A stretch of 7,724 bases of DNA from Gammaproteobacteria bacterium (GCA_007134115.1 SLLK01000229.1:1-7724); one strand, 5' to 3'. Counted from the stretch's first letter, positions 1 through 6,827 are shown. Translations and numbers: made by a program. The notes: a model not told the origin generated them from the sequence alone.

Positions 1-1508
1 CGCCCCCCGCAGAAGCATCACCCGCCGGGGATACGGACTCCGGAAAACGAACCGCAGCACCTGCCGCCGACACCCCGGCCGCCGCGAGCAAGGCCGATAC
101 CGACCTGCTGGTGCTGGGCTCCGGCCCGGGCGGATATGCGGCGGCCTTTCGCGCCGCTGATCTGGGCCTGCATGTCACACTGGTGGAACGCTACCCCACC
201 CTCGGCGGCGTGTGTCTCAATGTTGGCTGCATTCCATCCAAGGCCTTGCTGCATGCCGCGCGGGTCATTCGCGAAAGCGAAGACATGGCCGCCCACGGTA
301 TTCGCTTCGGCGCACCCGAGATCGACCTGGAGCGTTTGCGCGAATGGAAATCGGGGGTGGTCAAGACCCTGACAGACGGCCTCACCGGACTGGCCAAAAG
401 ACGCAAGGTCACCGTGATACAGGGCACCGGGCGGTTCACCGGCGCCCACTCGCTCAGCGTTGAATCGCCCGAAGGCGAGCGCACGATTCACTTCAAACAG
501 GCCATTATTGCCGCCGGCTCGCAGGCCGCGAGCCTGCCCGACATGCCCTCAGACCCCCGCCTCATGGATTCCACCGATGCCCTTGAGCTCAAGGATATTC
601 CGTCCCGCCTGCTGGTCATTGGCGGCGGCATCATCGGCCTGGAGATGGCCACGGTGTACAGCGGCCTGGGCAGCCACGTCAGCGTGGTGGAGATGACCGA
701 TCATCTCATGCCGGGCGCCGACCGGGCCCTGGTCAAGCCGCTGCAAAAACGCCTGCAGGCACAGTGCGAGGCGATTTACACGGGCACCCGGGTCACCGGC
801 GTCAGGGCCGCAAAGCAGGCGCTCAAGGTCAGCTTTGAAGGTCAATCGGCGCCGGCCGAGGGCGCGTTTGACCGTGTGCTGGTCGCCATTGGCCGGCGCC
901 CCAATGGCGCGCGTATTGGTGCCGATGCCGCCGGCGTCGAGGTCGATGAGCACGGCTTTATCGCAGTCGACGAGCAAATGCGCACCCATGTGCCGCACAT
1001 TTTTGCCATCGGCGATATCGTGGGTGAACCGATGCTTGCTCACAAGGCCACCCATGAAGGCAAGCTGGCTGCGGAGGTCGCCGCCGGCGAACGTCGCGGC
1101 TGGGACCGGCGCGTGATTCCCTCGGTGGCCTACACCGATCCCGAAGTCGCCTGGGTGGGTATCACCGAGGCGCAGGCCAAAGCGCAGGGTATCGACTACG
1201 GCATGGGCAGTTTCCCATGGAGTGCCAGCGGCCGTGCGCTGGGACAGGCGCGGCCCGAGGGCGTGACCAGGTTGTTGTTCGATCGTCGCGACGATCGCAT
1301 CATCGGCGCCGGCATGGTCGGCCCCAACGCCGGCGAACTCATTGGCGAGGCCACCCTGGCCATCGAAATGGGCTGTGTTGCCGAGGATATCGGCCTGACC
1401 ATCCATCCCCACCCGACCCTGTCGGAAAGCGTGGGCATGGCAGCCGAGGCCTTTTCGGGCACACTGACGGATCTGTACATCCCCGGCGCGCGGGCCAAAG
1501 GCAAGTAA
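1..1508 (+). CDS. lpdA: Dihydrolipoamide dehydrogenase (E3), 5'-truncated by window edge; probable lipoyl-domain fusion
   Basis: This flavoprotein reoxidises dihydrolipoyl groups of 2-oxoacid dehydrogenase complexes with NAD+ in the cytoplasm. The frame is open from base 3, so the gene begins outside the window. The GTG at 111 is an internal Val inside the FAD-binding strand, not a start. Bases 3-98 encode an Ala/Pro-rich linker, like those that join an N-terminal lipoyl domain to E3 in proteins such as Neisseria p64k. The E3 core follows: FAD motif GSGPGG (117-134), redox disulfide CLNVGC (cysteine codons 213-215 and 228-230), NAD motif GGGIIG (621-638), second FAD motif AIGD (about 1005-1016), and the catalytic dyad in HPTLSE (His 1410-1412, Glu 1425-1427). 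All key residues are present and the C-terminus is complete. In fused forms the gene usually follows aceE and aceF; that would lie to the left and is inferred. E3 identity is nearly certain; the fusion is likely. Confidence 0.96.
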   Translation, partial: PPAEASPAGDTDSGKRTAAPAADTPAAASKADTDLLVLGSGPGGYAAAFRAADLGLHVTLVERYPTLGGVCLNVGCIPSKALLHAARVIRESEDMAAHGIRFGAPEIDLERLREWKSGVVKTLTDGLTGLAKRRKVTVIQGTGRFTGAHSLSVESPEGERTIHFKQAIIAAGSQAASLPDMPSDPRLMDSTDALELKDIPSRLLVIGGGIIGLEMATVYSGLGSHVSVVEMTDHLMPGADRALVKPLQKRLQAQCEAIYTGTRVTGVRAAKQALKVSFEGQSAPAEGAFDRVLVAIGRRPNGARIGADAAGVEVDEHGFIAVDEQMRTHVPHIFAIGDIVGEPMLAHKATHEGKLAAEVAAGERRGWDRRVIPSVAYTDPEVAWVGITEAQAKAQGIDYGMGSFPWSASGRALGQARPEGVTRLLFDRRDDRIIGAGMVGPNAGELIGEATLAIEMGCVAEDIGLTIHPHPTLSESVGMAAEAFSGTLTDLYIPGARAKGK

Positions 1509-1601
1509 AACGGCAGGCATTCGCCGGCACAGCCCGACACTCGGTGAATTCAGCGCCATGTGCACGCCTCGCGGGCACAGCAGCCAACCCGTGCCGGGCA
1601 A

Positions 1602-1610
1602 TGATAGAAT
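1602..1610 (+). promoter_or_regulatory. Extended -10 promoter of the aminotransferase gene
   Basis: TGATAGAAT fits the extended -10 pattern TGnTATAAT with one mismatch (TAGAAT at 1605-1610). It lies 31 bases before the chosen ATG at 1642. No good -35 hexamer is visible at 16-18 bases spacing, as is usual for extended -10 promoters. It suggests the aminotransferase has its own promoter and is not simply read through from lpdA. This is a sequence match only. Confidence 0.45.
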
Positions 1611-1641
1611 GCCGGCCACCCGAATTCGACAGGAACACTCC

Positions 1642-2772
1642 ATGGCAAACCCGGCCGGCATTCCCCCCACCGATCTCGGCCACCAGACCGAGCCGCTGCG
1701 GGAAGCCCTGCGCGAGGCCATTGACCGGGTCCTGTTGAGCAAGCAATTCGTGCTCGGCGAGGAAGTCACCGCGTTCGAGCACGAAGTCGCCGCCTTTCTG
1801 GGTGTGGCGCATGCAGTAGGCGTGAACTCGGGCACCGATGCCTTGACCATCGGCTTGCACGCACTGGGTATCGGCCCCGGCGACGAAGTGATTACCTCGC
1901 CGTTCAGTTTTTACGCGGCGGTGGAAGCAATCAGCCGCTGTGGCGCAACACCGGTATTCGCCGATATTGACCCGCACACCTTTACCCTGACCCCCGACTC
2001 GGTGCGCGAAGCGATCACCGCGCGCACCCGAGCCGTGCTGCCAGTGCATTTGTACGGACAGGCCGGCGAGCTCGACGGCATCCTGGATGTGGCCGCCCGG
2101 CATCAACTGAAGGTCGTCGAGGATGCCTGCCAGGCCTTCGGCGCGCACTACGGCGAACGCTACCTGGGCACCCTGGGTGACGTCGGCACCTACTCGTTCT
2201 ATCCCACCAAGAATCTCGGCGCGATCGGCGATGCCGGCCTGCTGGTCACCAACCGTAACGACATCGCCGACAGCGCCCGGCATTTACGCAATCATGCCCA
2301 GACGCGCCGCGGTTATCACGACGATATCGGCTACAATTCGCGGCTTGACAGCATCCAGGCTGCCGCCCTGCGGGTACGCCTGCCCCATGTCAGCGGCTGG
2401 AATGAAGCGCGACGGGCGTGTGCCGCGCGTTATACCGAACGGCTGCAGGACATCCCCGGCATCACCCTGCCCGCCACCGCGCCCGGCAACAGGCACATAT
2501 TCCACCAGTACACCATTCGTGTCGGTGGCGGTCAGCGCGATCAACTGCAGCAGGCCATGCTCGGGCACAATATCGGTTCGGTGGTCTATTACCCGGTGCC
2601 CCTGCATCAGTTGCCCATGTACTATAACGCCACCCTGATCCTGCCCGAAGCCGAGGCGGCCGCCGAGGAGGTCCTCAGTCTGCCGCTGTGGCCGGATATG
2701 GATGAAGCCACCATGGAGCAAGTCGTGAATACGCTGCGTGCCTGCGTGCACAAGCTCAAACTGCCGGCCTGA
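1642..2772 (+). CDS. DegT/DnrJ/EryC1/StrS-family PLP-dependent aminotransferase
   Basis: This 376-residue fold-type I aminotransferase belongs to the family that transfers an amino group, usually from glutamate, to a keto sugar nucleotide (WecE, ArnB and WbpE types). Visible family features are NSGTDAL (62-68, phosphate-binding loop), the cofactor Asp in VVEDACQA (Asp161), the Schiff-base lysine in SFYPTKNLG (Lys190), GYNSRLDSIQAA, and the late VYYPVPLHQLP motif. Length and order are normal for the family. I chose the ATG at 1642 because AGGA (1631-1634) lies 7 bases ahead and the homologous N-terminus (PPTDLGHQ) follows closely. The in-frame ATG at 1558 would add 28 unfamiliar residues and lies upstream of the promoter. 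No sugar-nucleotide or glycosyltransferase genes are nearby, so the substrate cannot be named. A few relatives are dehydratases lacking the lysine, which is excluded here. Confidence 0.93.
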   Translation: MANPAGIPPTDLGHQTEPLREALREAIDRVLLSKQFVLGEEVTAFEHEVAAFLGVAHAVGVNSGTDALTIGLHALGIGPGDEVITSPFSFYAAVEAISRCGATPVFADIDPHTFTLTPDSVREAITARTRAVLPVHLYGQAGELDGILDVAARHQLKVVEDACQAFGAHYGERYLGTLGDVGTYSFYPTKNLGAIGDAGLLVTNRNDIADSARHLRNHAQTRRGYHDDIGYNSRLDSIQAAALRVRLPHVSGWNEARRACAARYTERLQDIPGITLPATAPGNRHIFHQYTIRVGGGQRDQLQQAMLGHNIGSVVYYPVPLHQLPMYYNATLILPEAEAAAEEVLSLPLWPDMDEATMEQVVNTLRACVHKLKLPA

Positions 2773-2791
2773 AGAACGCCTGGCGAATCCT

Positions 2792-3928
2792 TCAGCGTGG
2801 CGTCACCGGTCGGCACCACACCGGCATATACAGGGCCACCCACAACAGCCACGCCAGCGTCCACAATACGCCGGCCACCACCATGGCCGTAAACCATTCC
2901 AGAGGCACCCCGTAAGGCGCCAGCAAACGCACCACGGCGGCCACCGCAGGCACCGCGAACAACCAGGGAGTGAGCCGTCCCACTTCCAGTGCGTGACCGC
3001 TGTGACCCAGGCTCACCCGGCTCATCATCCCCATGGCCAGGGTGCCAAGCGCGCCAATGCTCAGCGCATGACTGGCGTCACTGGCGGGCCACACACCACT
3101 GACCACACCGACCGCCGCGAACAACAAGCCCACTGCCAGCCACAAATAGCCCAGATGCAACACCCACAGCAGCGGCACCCGCCAGGTAGCCCAGGGCGCC
3201 CAGTCCGCCAGCCGCAACAACACGGCCAGCCCGGCCACCGCCAGCAGCACGCCACGCAGCGGCGAGTCCTCCAGCAGGACTGCCGGAATCAGCAACACAG
3301 CCGCCAGGTTGGTCAGATGGTCAAGCCAGCCACGCCGGATCACCCCCGCCTCTGGCAATCGCCTTTGGGTGAAGAAGGGAATCACCCTGCCGCCCATGAA
3401 AACCAGCAGCGCAACAATGGTGTACAGGCCCAGCTCGAGGGCCACAGCGGCGACCGATCCGGAGCCCGTCAGCGCCAGCACTTGCAGCCCGCCCAGCCAG
3501 ACAAAAAGGGGAATAAATATCAGGTTGCGGTAACTGCCCGCGCGCACCACTGGTCGGCCGACCGCAATCCCTGCGAGCACAAAAAAGGCCGCTCCGGCCA
3601 GCGCTGCCGCCGGTGCCGAGCCGCTGCCCGGCAACCATAGCAACATCCGCACCGCCAACCACAATACCACCAGCAAGCCGATCAGCCGGGGCCCGGCGGT
3701 CGGCAGGCCGGTCCAGTTGCGCGCGGCGGTCAACACAAACCCCGCGATCAGCGCACCGCCAAAACCGAACAGCATCTCGTGGGCGTGCCAGCGCACCGGA
3801 TGTACCACGGGCGTGAGCGGCAAGCCACCCGCCATCAGCAGCAGCCATACCGGTAGCAGCGCGGCCGCCGACAACCCGGCACAGATAAACAGCACACGGA
3901 ATGGATCGCGCAGCACAGTATCAAACAT
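2792..3928 (-). CDS. nnrS: NnrS family haem/copper membrane protein (nitric oxide response)
   Basis: This 378-residue, very hydrophobic protein has roughly 10-12 membrane segments. NnrS proteins are inner-membrane haem- and copper-containing proteins induced with denitrification and nitrosative stress; they help cells tolerate NO, but their exact chemistry is not settled. The family marks are present: WHAHEMLFGF (Trp47, His48, His50, Glu51), followed by an AGFVLTA-RNWTG stretch, then RNLIFIPLFVW, GGRVIPFFTQRRL, and the late GMMSRVSLGHSG. The ATG at 3928 is preceded on the minus strand by GGGGGA about 7 bases away; a TTG one codon earlier is also possible. It starts 22 bases after the end of the SirB2-like gene, so the two probably share a transcript. 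Its 3' end faces the aminotransferase gene 19 bases away. Family assignment is very sure. Haem binding and the NO role come from family knowledge. Confidence 0.95.
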   Translation of the reverse strand: MFDTVLRDPFRVLFICAGLSAAALLPVWLLLMAGGLPLTPVVHPVRWHAHEMLFGFGGALIAGFVLTAARNWTGLPTAGPRLIGLLVVLWLAVRMLLWLPGSGSAPAAALAGAAFFVLAGIAVGRPVVRAGSYRNLIFIPLFVWLGGLQVLALTGSGSVAAVALELGLYTIVALLVFMGGRVIPFFTQRRLPEAGVIRRGWLDHLTNLAAVLLIPAVLLEDSPLRGVLLAVAGLAVLLRLADWAPWATWRVPLLWVLHLGYLWLAVGLLFAAVGVVSGVWPASDASHALSIGALGTLAMGMMSRVSLGHSGHALEVGRLTPWLFAVPAVAAVVRLLAPYGVPLEWFTAMVVAGVLWTLAWLLWVALYMPVWCRPVTPR

Positions 3929-3950
3929 CAACTCATCCCCCGAGCGAAAA

Positions 3951-4340
3951 TCATGGCGTAAACGGCCATGGCTGGCGTGTCAGCGCAATCAATGCGATCC
4001 AGACAAATGTCGCCAGCGCCGCCGCAAGCAGGCCCGCGCGCAACCATAAAGCACGCCGGTGCAGGCGAAATGCCGCCATGCCCAGCAAGATATAGACAAC
4101 GATCAATACCAGCTTGAGCGTGAGCCATTCGACCGTCGGCGGATACTGCCGGCTGAGCACCATCAGACCGATCCCGCTGAACAACAACAGGGTATCCACC
4201 CCGTGGGGCAGAACACGCCAGAGACCCGGGGGCGGCTCACGCCCGCTGAGGACCACAGGGACGGCGCGTGCCACAAATAACGTCACACTGCCCAACGCCA
4301 GCGCCACGTGCAGGTACCGCAGAATCAGCCATGCACTCAT
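3951..4340 (-). CDS. SirB2-like small integral membrane protein
   Basis: This 129-residue protein has four predicted membrane helices: about residues 5-25 (LRYLHVALALGS), 40-60 (DTLLLFSGIGLMVLS), 66-87 (LTLKLVLIVVYILLGMAA) and 98-118. The LHV helix, a central lysine ahead of the third helix (WLTLKL) and the overall length match the SirB family, named from a Salmonella 'invasion gene regulator' annotation whose biochemical function is unknown. I chose the ATG at 4340 because GGGAG lies about 9 bases upstream on the minus strand and the hydrophobic family N-terminus starts immediately. A GTG at 4373 would add an 11-residue charged leader with a poorer ribosome site. It sits directly upstream of nnrS, 22 bases apart, which suggests a joint membrane or NO-related role; that is inference. 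Confidence 0.82.
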   Translation of the reverse strand: MSAWLILRYLHVALALGSVTLFVARAVPVVLSGREPPPGLWRVLPHGVDTLLLFSGIGLMVLSRQYPPTVEWLTLKLVLIVVYILLGMAAFRLHRRALWLRAGLLAAALATFVWIALIALTRQPWPFTP

Positions 4341-4611
4341 CCGTCCACGCTCCCGCCGTTGGCACTCATGCACCGTTCAGCAACAACCCCTCAAGGCACC
4401 ATCGACCCGAGAAGCCCCGGAATACCCATGGGATCACCGACCTGAGGGGGAGGCCGGCAACCGGCATACATATCCCGGAGCCGGAACCGAGCCTGACAGG
4501 AACGCACCAGCGACACAGTGACCTGGATCAAGCGCAGGCGCGTCCAGGGCAATACGGCCCTGCGCATGCGCCACGGCCACAGCCTGTGCCACGCAAGCGG
4601 CGGGAGGTTGA
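4341..4611. other. Intergenic region between pdxH and the sirB2-nnrS pair
   Basis: This 271-base gap lies downstream of pdxH and upstream of sirB2-nnrS, all on the minus strand. I find no convincing gene in it; its one 74-codon minus-strand reading frame resembles nothing I know and starts inside the pdxH stop region. The pdxH-proximal part is rich in short inverted repeats: CAGGGC/GCCCTG with a 6-base loop (4545-4562), the palindrome GCGCATGCGC (4562-4571) and an interrupted GGCCACA/TGTGCC (4575-4590). None has a T-tract. A 5-bp GCCGG/CCGGC hairpin sits at 4453-4465. An FNR-like box (4518-4531) falls between these. The best reading is the 3' end of the pdxH transcript followed by the leader and control region of sirB2-nnrS. 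Confidence 0.6.
4518..4531 (-). promoter_or_regulatory. FNR/DNR-like box upstream of sirB2-nnrS
   Basis: On the minus strand this reads TTGAT-CCAG-GTCAC. One half is perfect and the other keeps the TCA core, giving 8 of 10 matches to TTGAT-N4-ATCAA. With its flanking C it shares 13 of 15 bases with the box ahead of hemN. It lies about 178 bases before the sirB2 start. No good -10 is visible at the class II distance. A weak TATGTA (4467-4472) would place the box near -64, close to a class I position. NnrS genes are commonly under FNR/DNR/NNR-type control, which fits. Binding is inferred. Confidence 0.5.
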
Positions 4612-5238
4612 TCAAGGAGAAAGCCGTTCGATGTACCAGTCATCGGCTTGTCGCATGTAGCGCAAGCGGTCATGCATGCGGTGGATACCGTTCTGCCAGA
4701 ACTCGACACACTCCGGCACGACCAGGAACCCGCCCCAGTGCGGTGGCCGCGGCACCTCGGTGTGGCCATACAGGGCATCGAGACGCACAAATGCCTGATC
4801 CAGCACCTCGCGTCCCTTGACCACCGTGCTCTGCGCGGAGGCCCAGGCGCCGATCTGGCTCTCGCGCGGCCGGCTGGCAAAATAGGCATCGGATTCAGCG
4901 GCCGGAACATGCTCGGCACGCCCTTCCACCCGCACCTGACGGCCCATGCGATCCCACCAGAAGACCAGACTGCAGTGCGGATTGCCGCGCAACTCCACAG
5001 CCTTGCGACTGTTGTAATTGCTGTAGAACACAAAGCCGCGCGCATCGGCCTCCTTGAGCAGCACGATACGCGCCGATGGTCGACCGGCCACATCAACGGT
5101 GGCCAGCGTCATGGCCGTATGGTCTACCTGTCCGGCGTGGCCGGCCTCGTCAAACCACCGGGCAAACTGCGTCATGGGGTCCGCAGCCAGCTCTGTCGCC
5201 GACAGTCGGGCTAACCGGTCCTGTTCACTCATACGCAT
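4612..5238 (-). CDS. pdxH: Pyridoxamine/pyridoxine 5'-phosphate oxidase
   Basis: This FMN enzyme oxidises pyridoxamine or pyridoxine 5'-phosphate to pyridoxal 5'-phosphate with O2, the last step of vitamin B6 synthesis and salvage in the cytoplasm. The 208 residues compare with about 218 in E. coli. FMN-binding segments are visible as RIVLLK (57-62) and YSNYNSRKA (72-80). RVEGRAE and the ASRPRESQIGAWAS segment follow, and the C-terminal signature V-E-F-W-Q-x4-R-M-H-D-R (about 178-191) is complete. The chain ends in the usual RLSP. Two starts compete: ATG at 5238 with GGAG only 4 bases upstream, or ATG at 5232 with the same GGAG 10 bases upstream; the difference is two residues. It is divergent from hemN, with 149 bases between them, and a FNR box lies in that shared region. 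Identity is very secure. Confidence 0.97.
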   Translation of the reverse strand: MRMSEQDRLARLSATELAADPMTQFARWFDEAGHAGQVDHTAMTLATVDVAGRPSARIVLLKEADARGFVFYSNYNSRKAVELRGNPHCSLVFWWDRMGRQVRVEGRAEHVPAAESDAYFASRPRESQIGAWASAQSTVVKGREVLDQAFVRLDALYGHTEVPRPPHWGGFLVVPECVEFWQNGIHRMHDRLRYMRQADDWYIERLSP

Positions 5239-5306
5239 ACGACTCCGGCGACAAACAATGGATCGGGGTTCCCCCCGGGCGCTGCATGTTACCGGGCGAC
5301 GCCGGC

Positions 5307-5320
5307 TTGATCCAGATCAT
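5307..5320 (+). promoter_or_regulatory. FNR/ANR box upstream of hemN
   Basis: TTGAT-CCAG-ATCAT matches the FNR consensus TTGAT-N4-ATCAA at 9 of 10 positions. Its centre (5313.5) is at -41.5 if transcription starts near 5355, which is where the candidate -10 at 5343-5348 would place it. That is the class II activating position. Anaerobic induction of hemN by FNR/ANR is well known in enterics and pseudomonads, and an FNR-type regulator is encoded just downstream. Binding itself is inferred. Confidence 0.78.
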
Positions 5321-5342
5321 GACTGTTTTTCCCGGGTCGCCC

Positions 5343-5348
5343 TAAGCT
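5343..5348 (+). promoter_or_regulatory. Candidate -10 of the hemN promoter
   Basis: TAAGCT keeps the three most conserved -10 positions (T1, A2, T6) and gives a start site near 5355 and a 33-base leader. It is weak alone and has no -35, as expected for an activator-dependent class II promoter. The call rests mainly on its exact spacing from the FNR box. Confidence 0.4.
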
Positions 5349-5387
5349 GCCAGTCAAGGTTGCCACAAGCCGCCACGAGTCATCCGC

Positions 5388-6785
5388 ATGCCGTCGACGA
5401 TCGAATTCAAGCAGACATTGTTGCAGCGTTACGATCAGCCGGGGCCCCGCTACACCTCCTACCCGACCGCTCCACACCTGCGTGAAGATTTTGGCGCGAC
5501 CGAGTACGCCGCCCTTGTACAACGCGGCAACGACGACCCGGTCCCCCGGCCCCTCTCGCTGTATCTGCATATCCCTTTTTGCACAAGCCCCTGTTTCTAT
5601 TGCGGCTGCCACCGGGTGATTACGCGCGACCGTACGCGCGGCGAGGACTACCTGGTTCGGCTGCTGCGCGAAGTCAGCCTGCAGGCGGAACTGGTGGATG
5701 CGGATCGCACAGTCCGCCAGATTCACCTCGGCGGGGGCACACCCACCTTTCTCACCCCAGCGCAACTCGACCGACTGCTGGAGGGTATTGCTTCGAATTT
5801 CCGTCTGGCGCCCGCCACACAAAGGGAGGTGGCGATCGAAATCGATCCGCGCAGCATCGACACGGATGATCTCGCCCGACTCAGAAGCGGCGGCTTCAAC
5901 CGTGTCAGTTTCGGCGTCCAGGACTTCGACCCGCAGGTACAGCAGGCCATTAACCGCGTGCAACCAGCGGCGCAAACACTGTCCCTCATCGCGTGCGCGC
6001 GGCGCGAGCAATTCCACTCAATCAACGTAGACCTGATCTACGGCCTGCCGCGACAGACGCCGGCACGCTTTGAGCACACACTTGACGCGATTATCGACGC
6101 CGCGCCCGGGCGCATCGCCCTCTATGGCTACGCCCACCTGCCGCAACGCTTCAAGGCCCAGCGCCAGATCAGGGCGGACGAGTTGCCGGCTGCCGAGCAA
6201 CGTCTGGAAATCTTCCAGCGCGCGCTGCAGCGACTGGCCGACGCCGGCTACGAACACATCGGTATGGACCACTTCGCCCGCCCGGAGGATGAACTTGCCC
6301 GGGCCCGGCGCAACGGCACCCTGATCCGTAATTTTCAGGGCTACGCCGCCGGGGGCCATGCCGATATACTGGGCCTGGGCGTCACCGCGATCAGTCAGAC
6401 CAGTGACGGTCTGGCGCAGAACACGCGCAGCCTCAGCGAATGGAACCACCAGCTTGATCGCGGCGAGCTGGCGGTAGCGCGCGGCCTGTGGCTGTCCCCT
6501 GAAGATCGCCTTCGCGGTGAGTTGATCCAGTCCATCATGTGCCACCAGCTCATTCATATTGACGCAGTGGAACGCCGCCACGGCATTCATTTCTCCGTCC
6601 ACTTCCAGCGTGAACTGCAGCGCCTGCACCGACTGCAGGACGATGGCCTGGTGCTTATCGACCGCCGTCGCATCGAGGTCACCCCTGCGGGCCAACTGCT
6701 GTTGCGTGTCGTCGCCAGCGTGTTTGACGCGTGGCTCACAAGGTCCGGACCAGCCACCCCCATCACCCATTCCCGCATGGTTTGA
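5388..6785 (+). CDS. hemN: Oxygen-independent coproporphyrinogen III dehydrogenase
   Basis: This radical-SAM enzyme converts coproporphyrinogen III to protoporphyrinogen IX without O2, allowing haem synthesis in anaerobic cells. The 465 residues compare with 457 in E. coli HemN. The N-terminal GPRYTSYPTAP segment (19-29), typical of true HemN rather than HemW, is present. The 4Fe-4S/SAM site is C65-x3-C69-x2-C72-G-C74 after YLHIPF. GGGTPT (115-120), IEIDPR (150-155), the YGYAHLPQRF stretch, MDHFARP (293-299) and NFQGY (315-319) all follow E. coli HemN in order, and the C-terminal domain is complete. The ATG at 5388 matches the homologous start, though the ribosome site is poor (GAG about 8 bases ahead). 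It is followed 96 bases later by fnr on the same strand. An FNR box upstream implies anaerobic induction. Confidence 0.97.
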   Translation: MPSTIEFKQTLLQRYDQPGPRYTSYPTAPHLREDFGATEYAALVQRGNDDPVPRPLSLYLHIPFCTSPCFYCGCHRVITRDRTRGEDYLVRLLREVSLQAELVDADRTVRQIHLGGGTPTFLTPAQLDRLLEGIASNFRLAPATQREVAIEIDPRSIDTDDLARLRSGGFNRVSFGVQDFDPQVQQAINRVQPAAQTLSLIACARREQFHSINVDLIYGLPRQTPARFEHTLDAIIDAAPGRIALYGYAHLPQRFKAQRQIRADELPAAEQRLEIFQRALQRLADAGYEHIGMDHFARPEDELARARRNGTLIRNFQGYAAGGHADILGLGVTAISQTSDGLAQNTRSLSEWNHQLDRGELAVARGLWLSPEDRLRGELIQSIMCHQLIHIDAVERRHGIHFSVHFQRELQRLHRLQDDGLVLIDRRRIEVTPAGQLLLRVVASVFDAWLTRSGPATPITHSRMV

Positions 6786-6790
6786 ACCAT
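6777..6790. repeat. Short inverted repeat spanning the hemN stop codon
   Basis: ATGGTT-TG-AACCAT is a perfect 6-base dyad whose centre lies in the hemN stop codon. A second, looser dyad follows (GGTT at 6803-6806, AACC at 6815-6818). There is no T-tract, so it is a poor intrinsic terminator. It lies just ahead of the candidate fnr promoter and could be an operator or a chance repeat. Confidence 0.35.
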
Positions 6791-6827
6791 TTGCACGGCG
6801 ACGGTTTTATCCATAACCTTTTCATCG

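Noticed and set aside
549..1850. 433-codon open frame on the minus strand across lpdA
   Set aside because: It lies antisense to an unmistakable E3 gene with intact motifs, its protein resembles nothing, and long antisense frames are common in GC-rich coding DNA.
1339..2283. 314-codon minus-strand frame across the lpdA end and the aminotransferase
   Set aside because: It crosses two well-supported plus-strand genes and a promoter and has no recognisable domain.
2738..3640. 300-codon plus-strand frame opposite nnrS
   Set aside because: Its product is a Gln/His/Pro/Arg-rich string, as expected from the antisense of a hydrophobic membrane gene, and NnrS on the other strand is clear.
4391..4615. 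74-codon minus-strand frame in the pdxH-sirB2 gap
   Set aside because: It has no family resemblance and begins inside the pdxH stop region; the gap is better explained as regulatory and untranslated sequence.
4608..4615. TTGATCAA palindrome, possible FNR site
   Set aside because: The half-sites abut without the 4-base spacer FNR needs, and it coincides with the pdxH stop codon.
4612..5238. Functional link between pdxH (makes PLP) and the PLP-dependent aminotransferase
   Set aside because: They are over 1.8 kb apart on opposite strands with unrelated genes between; many enzymes use PLP, so proximity is not evidence.
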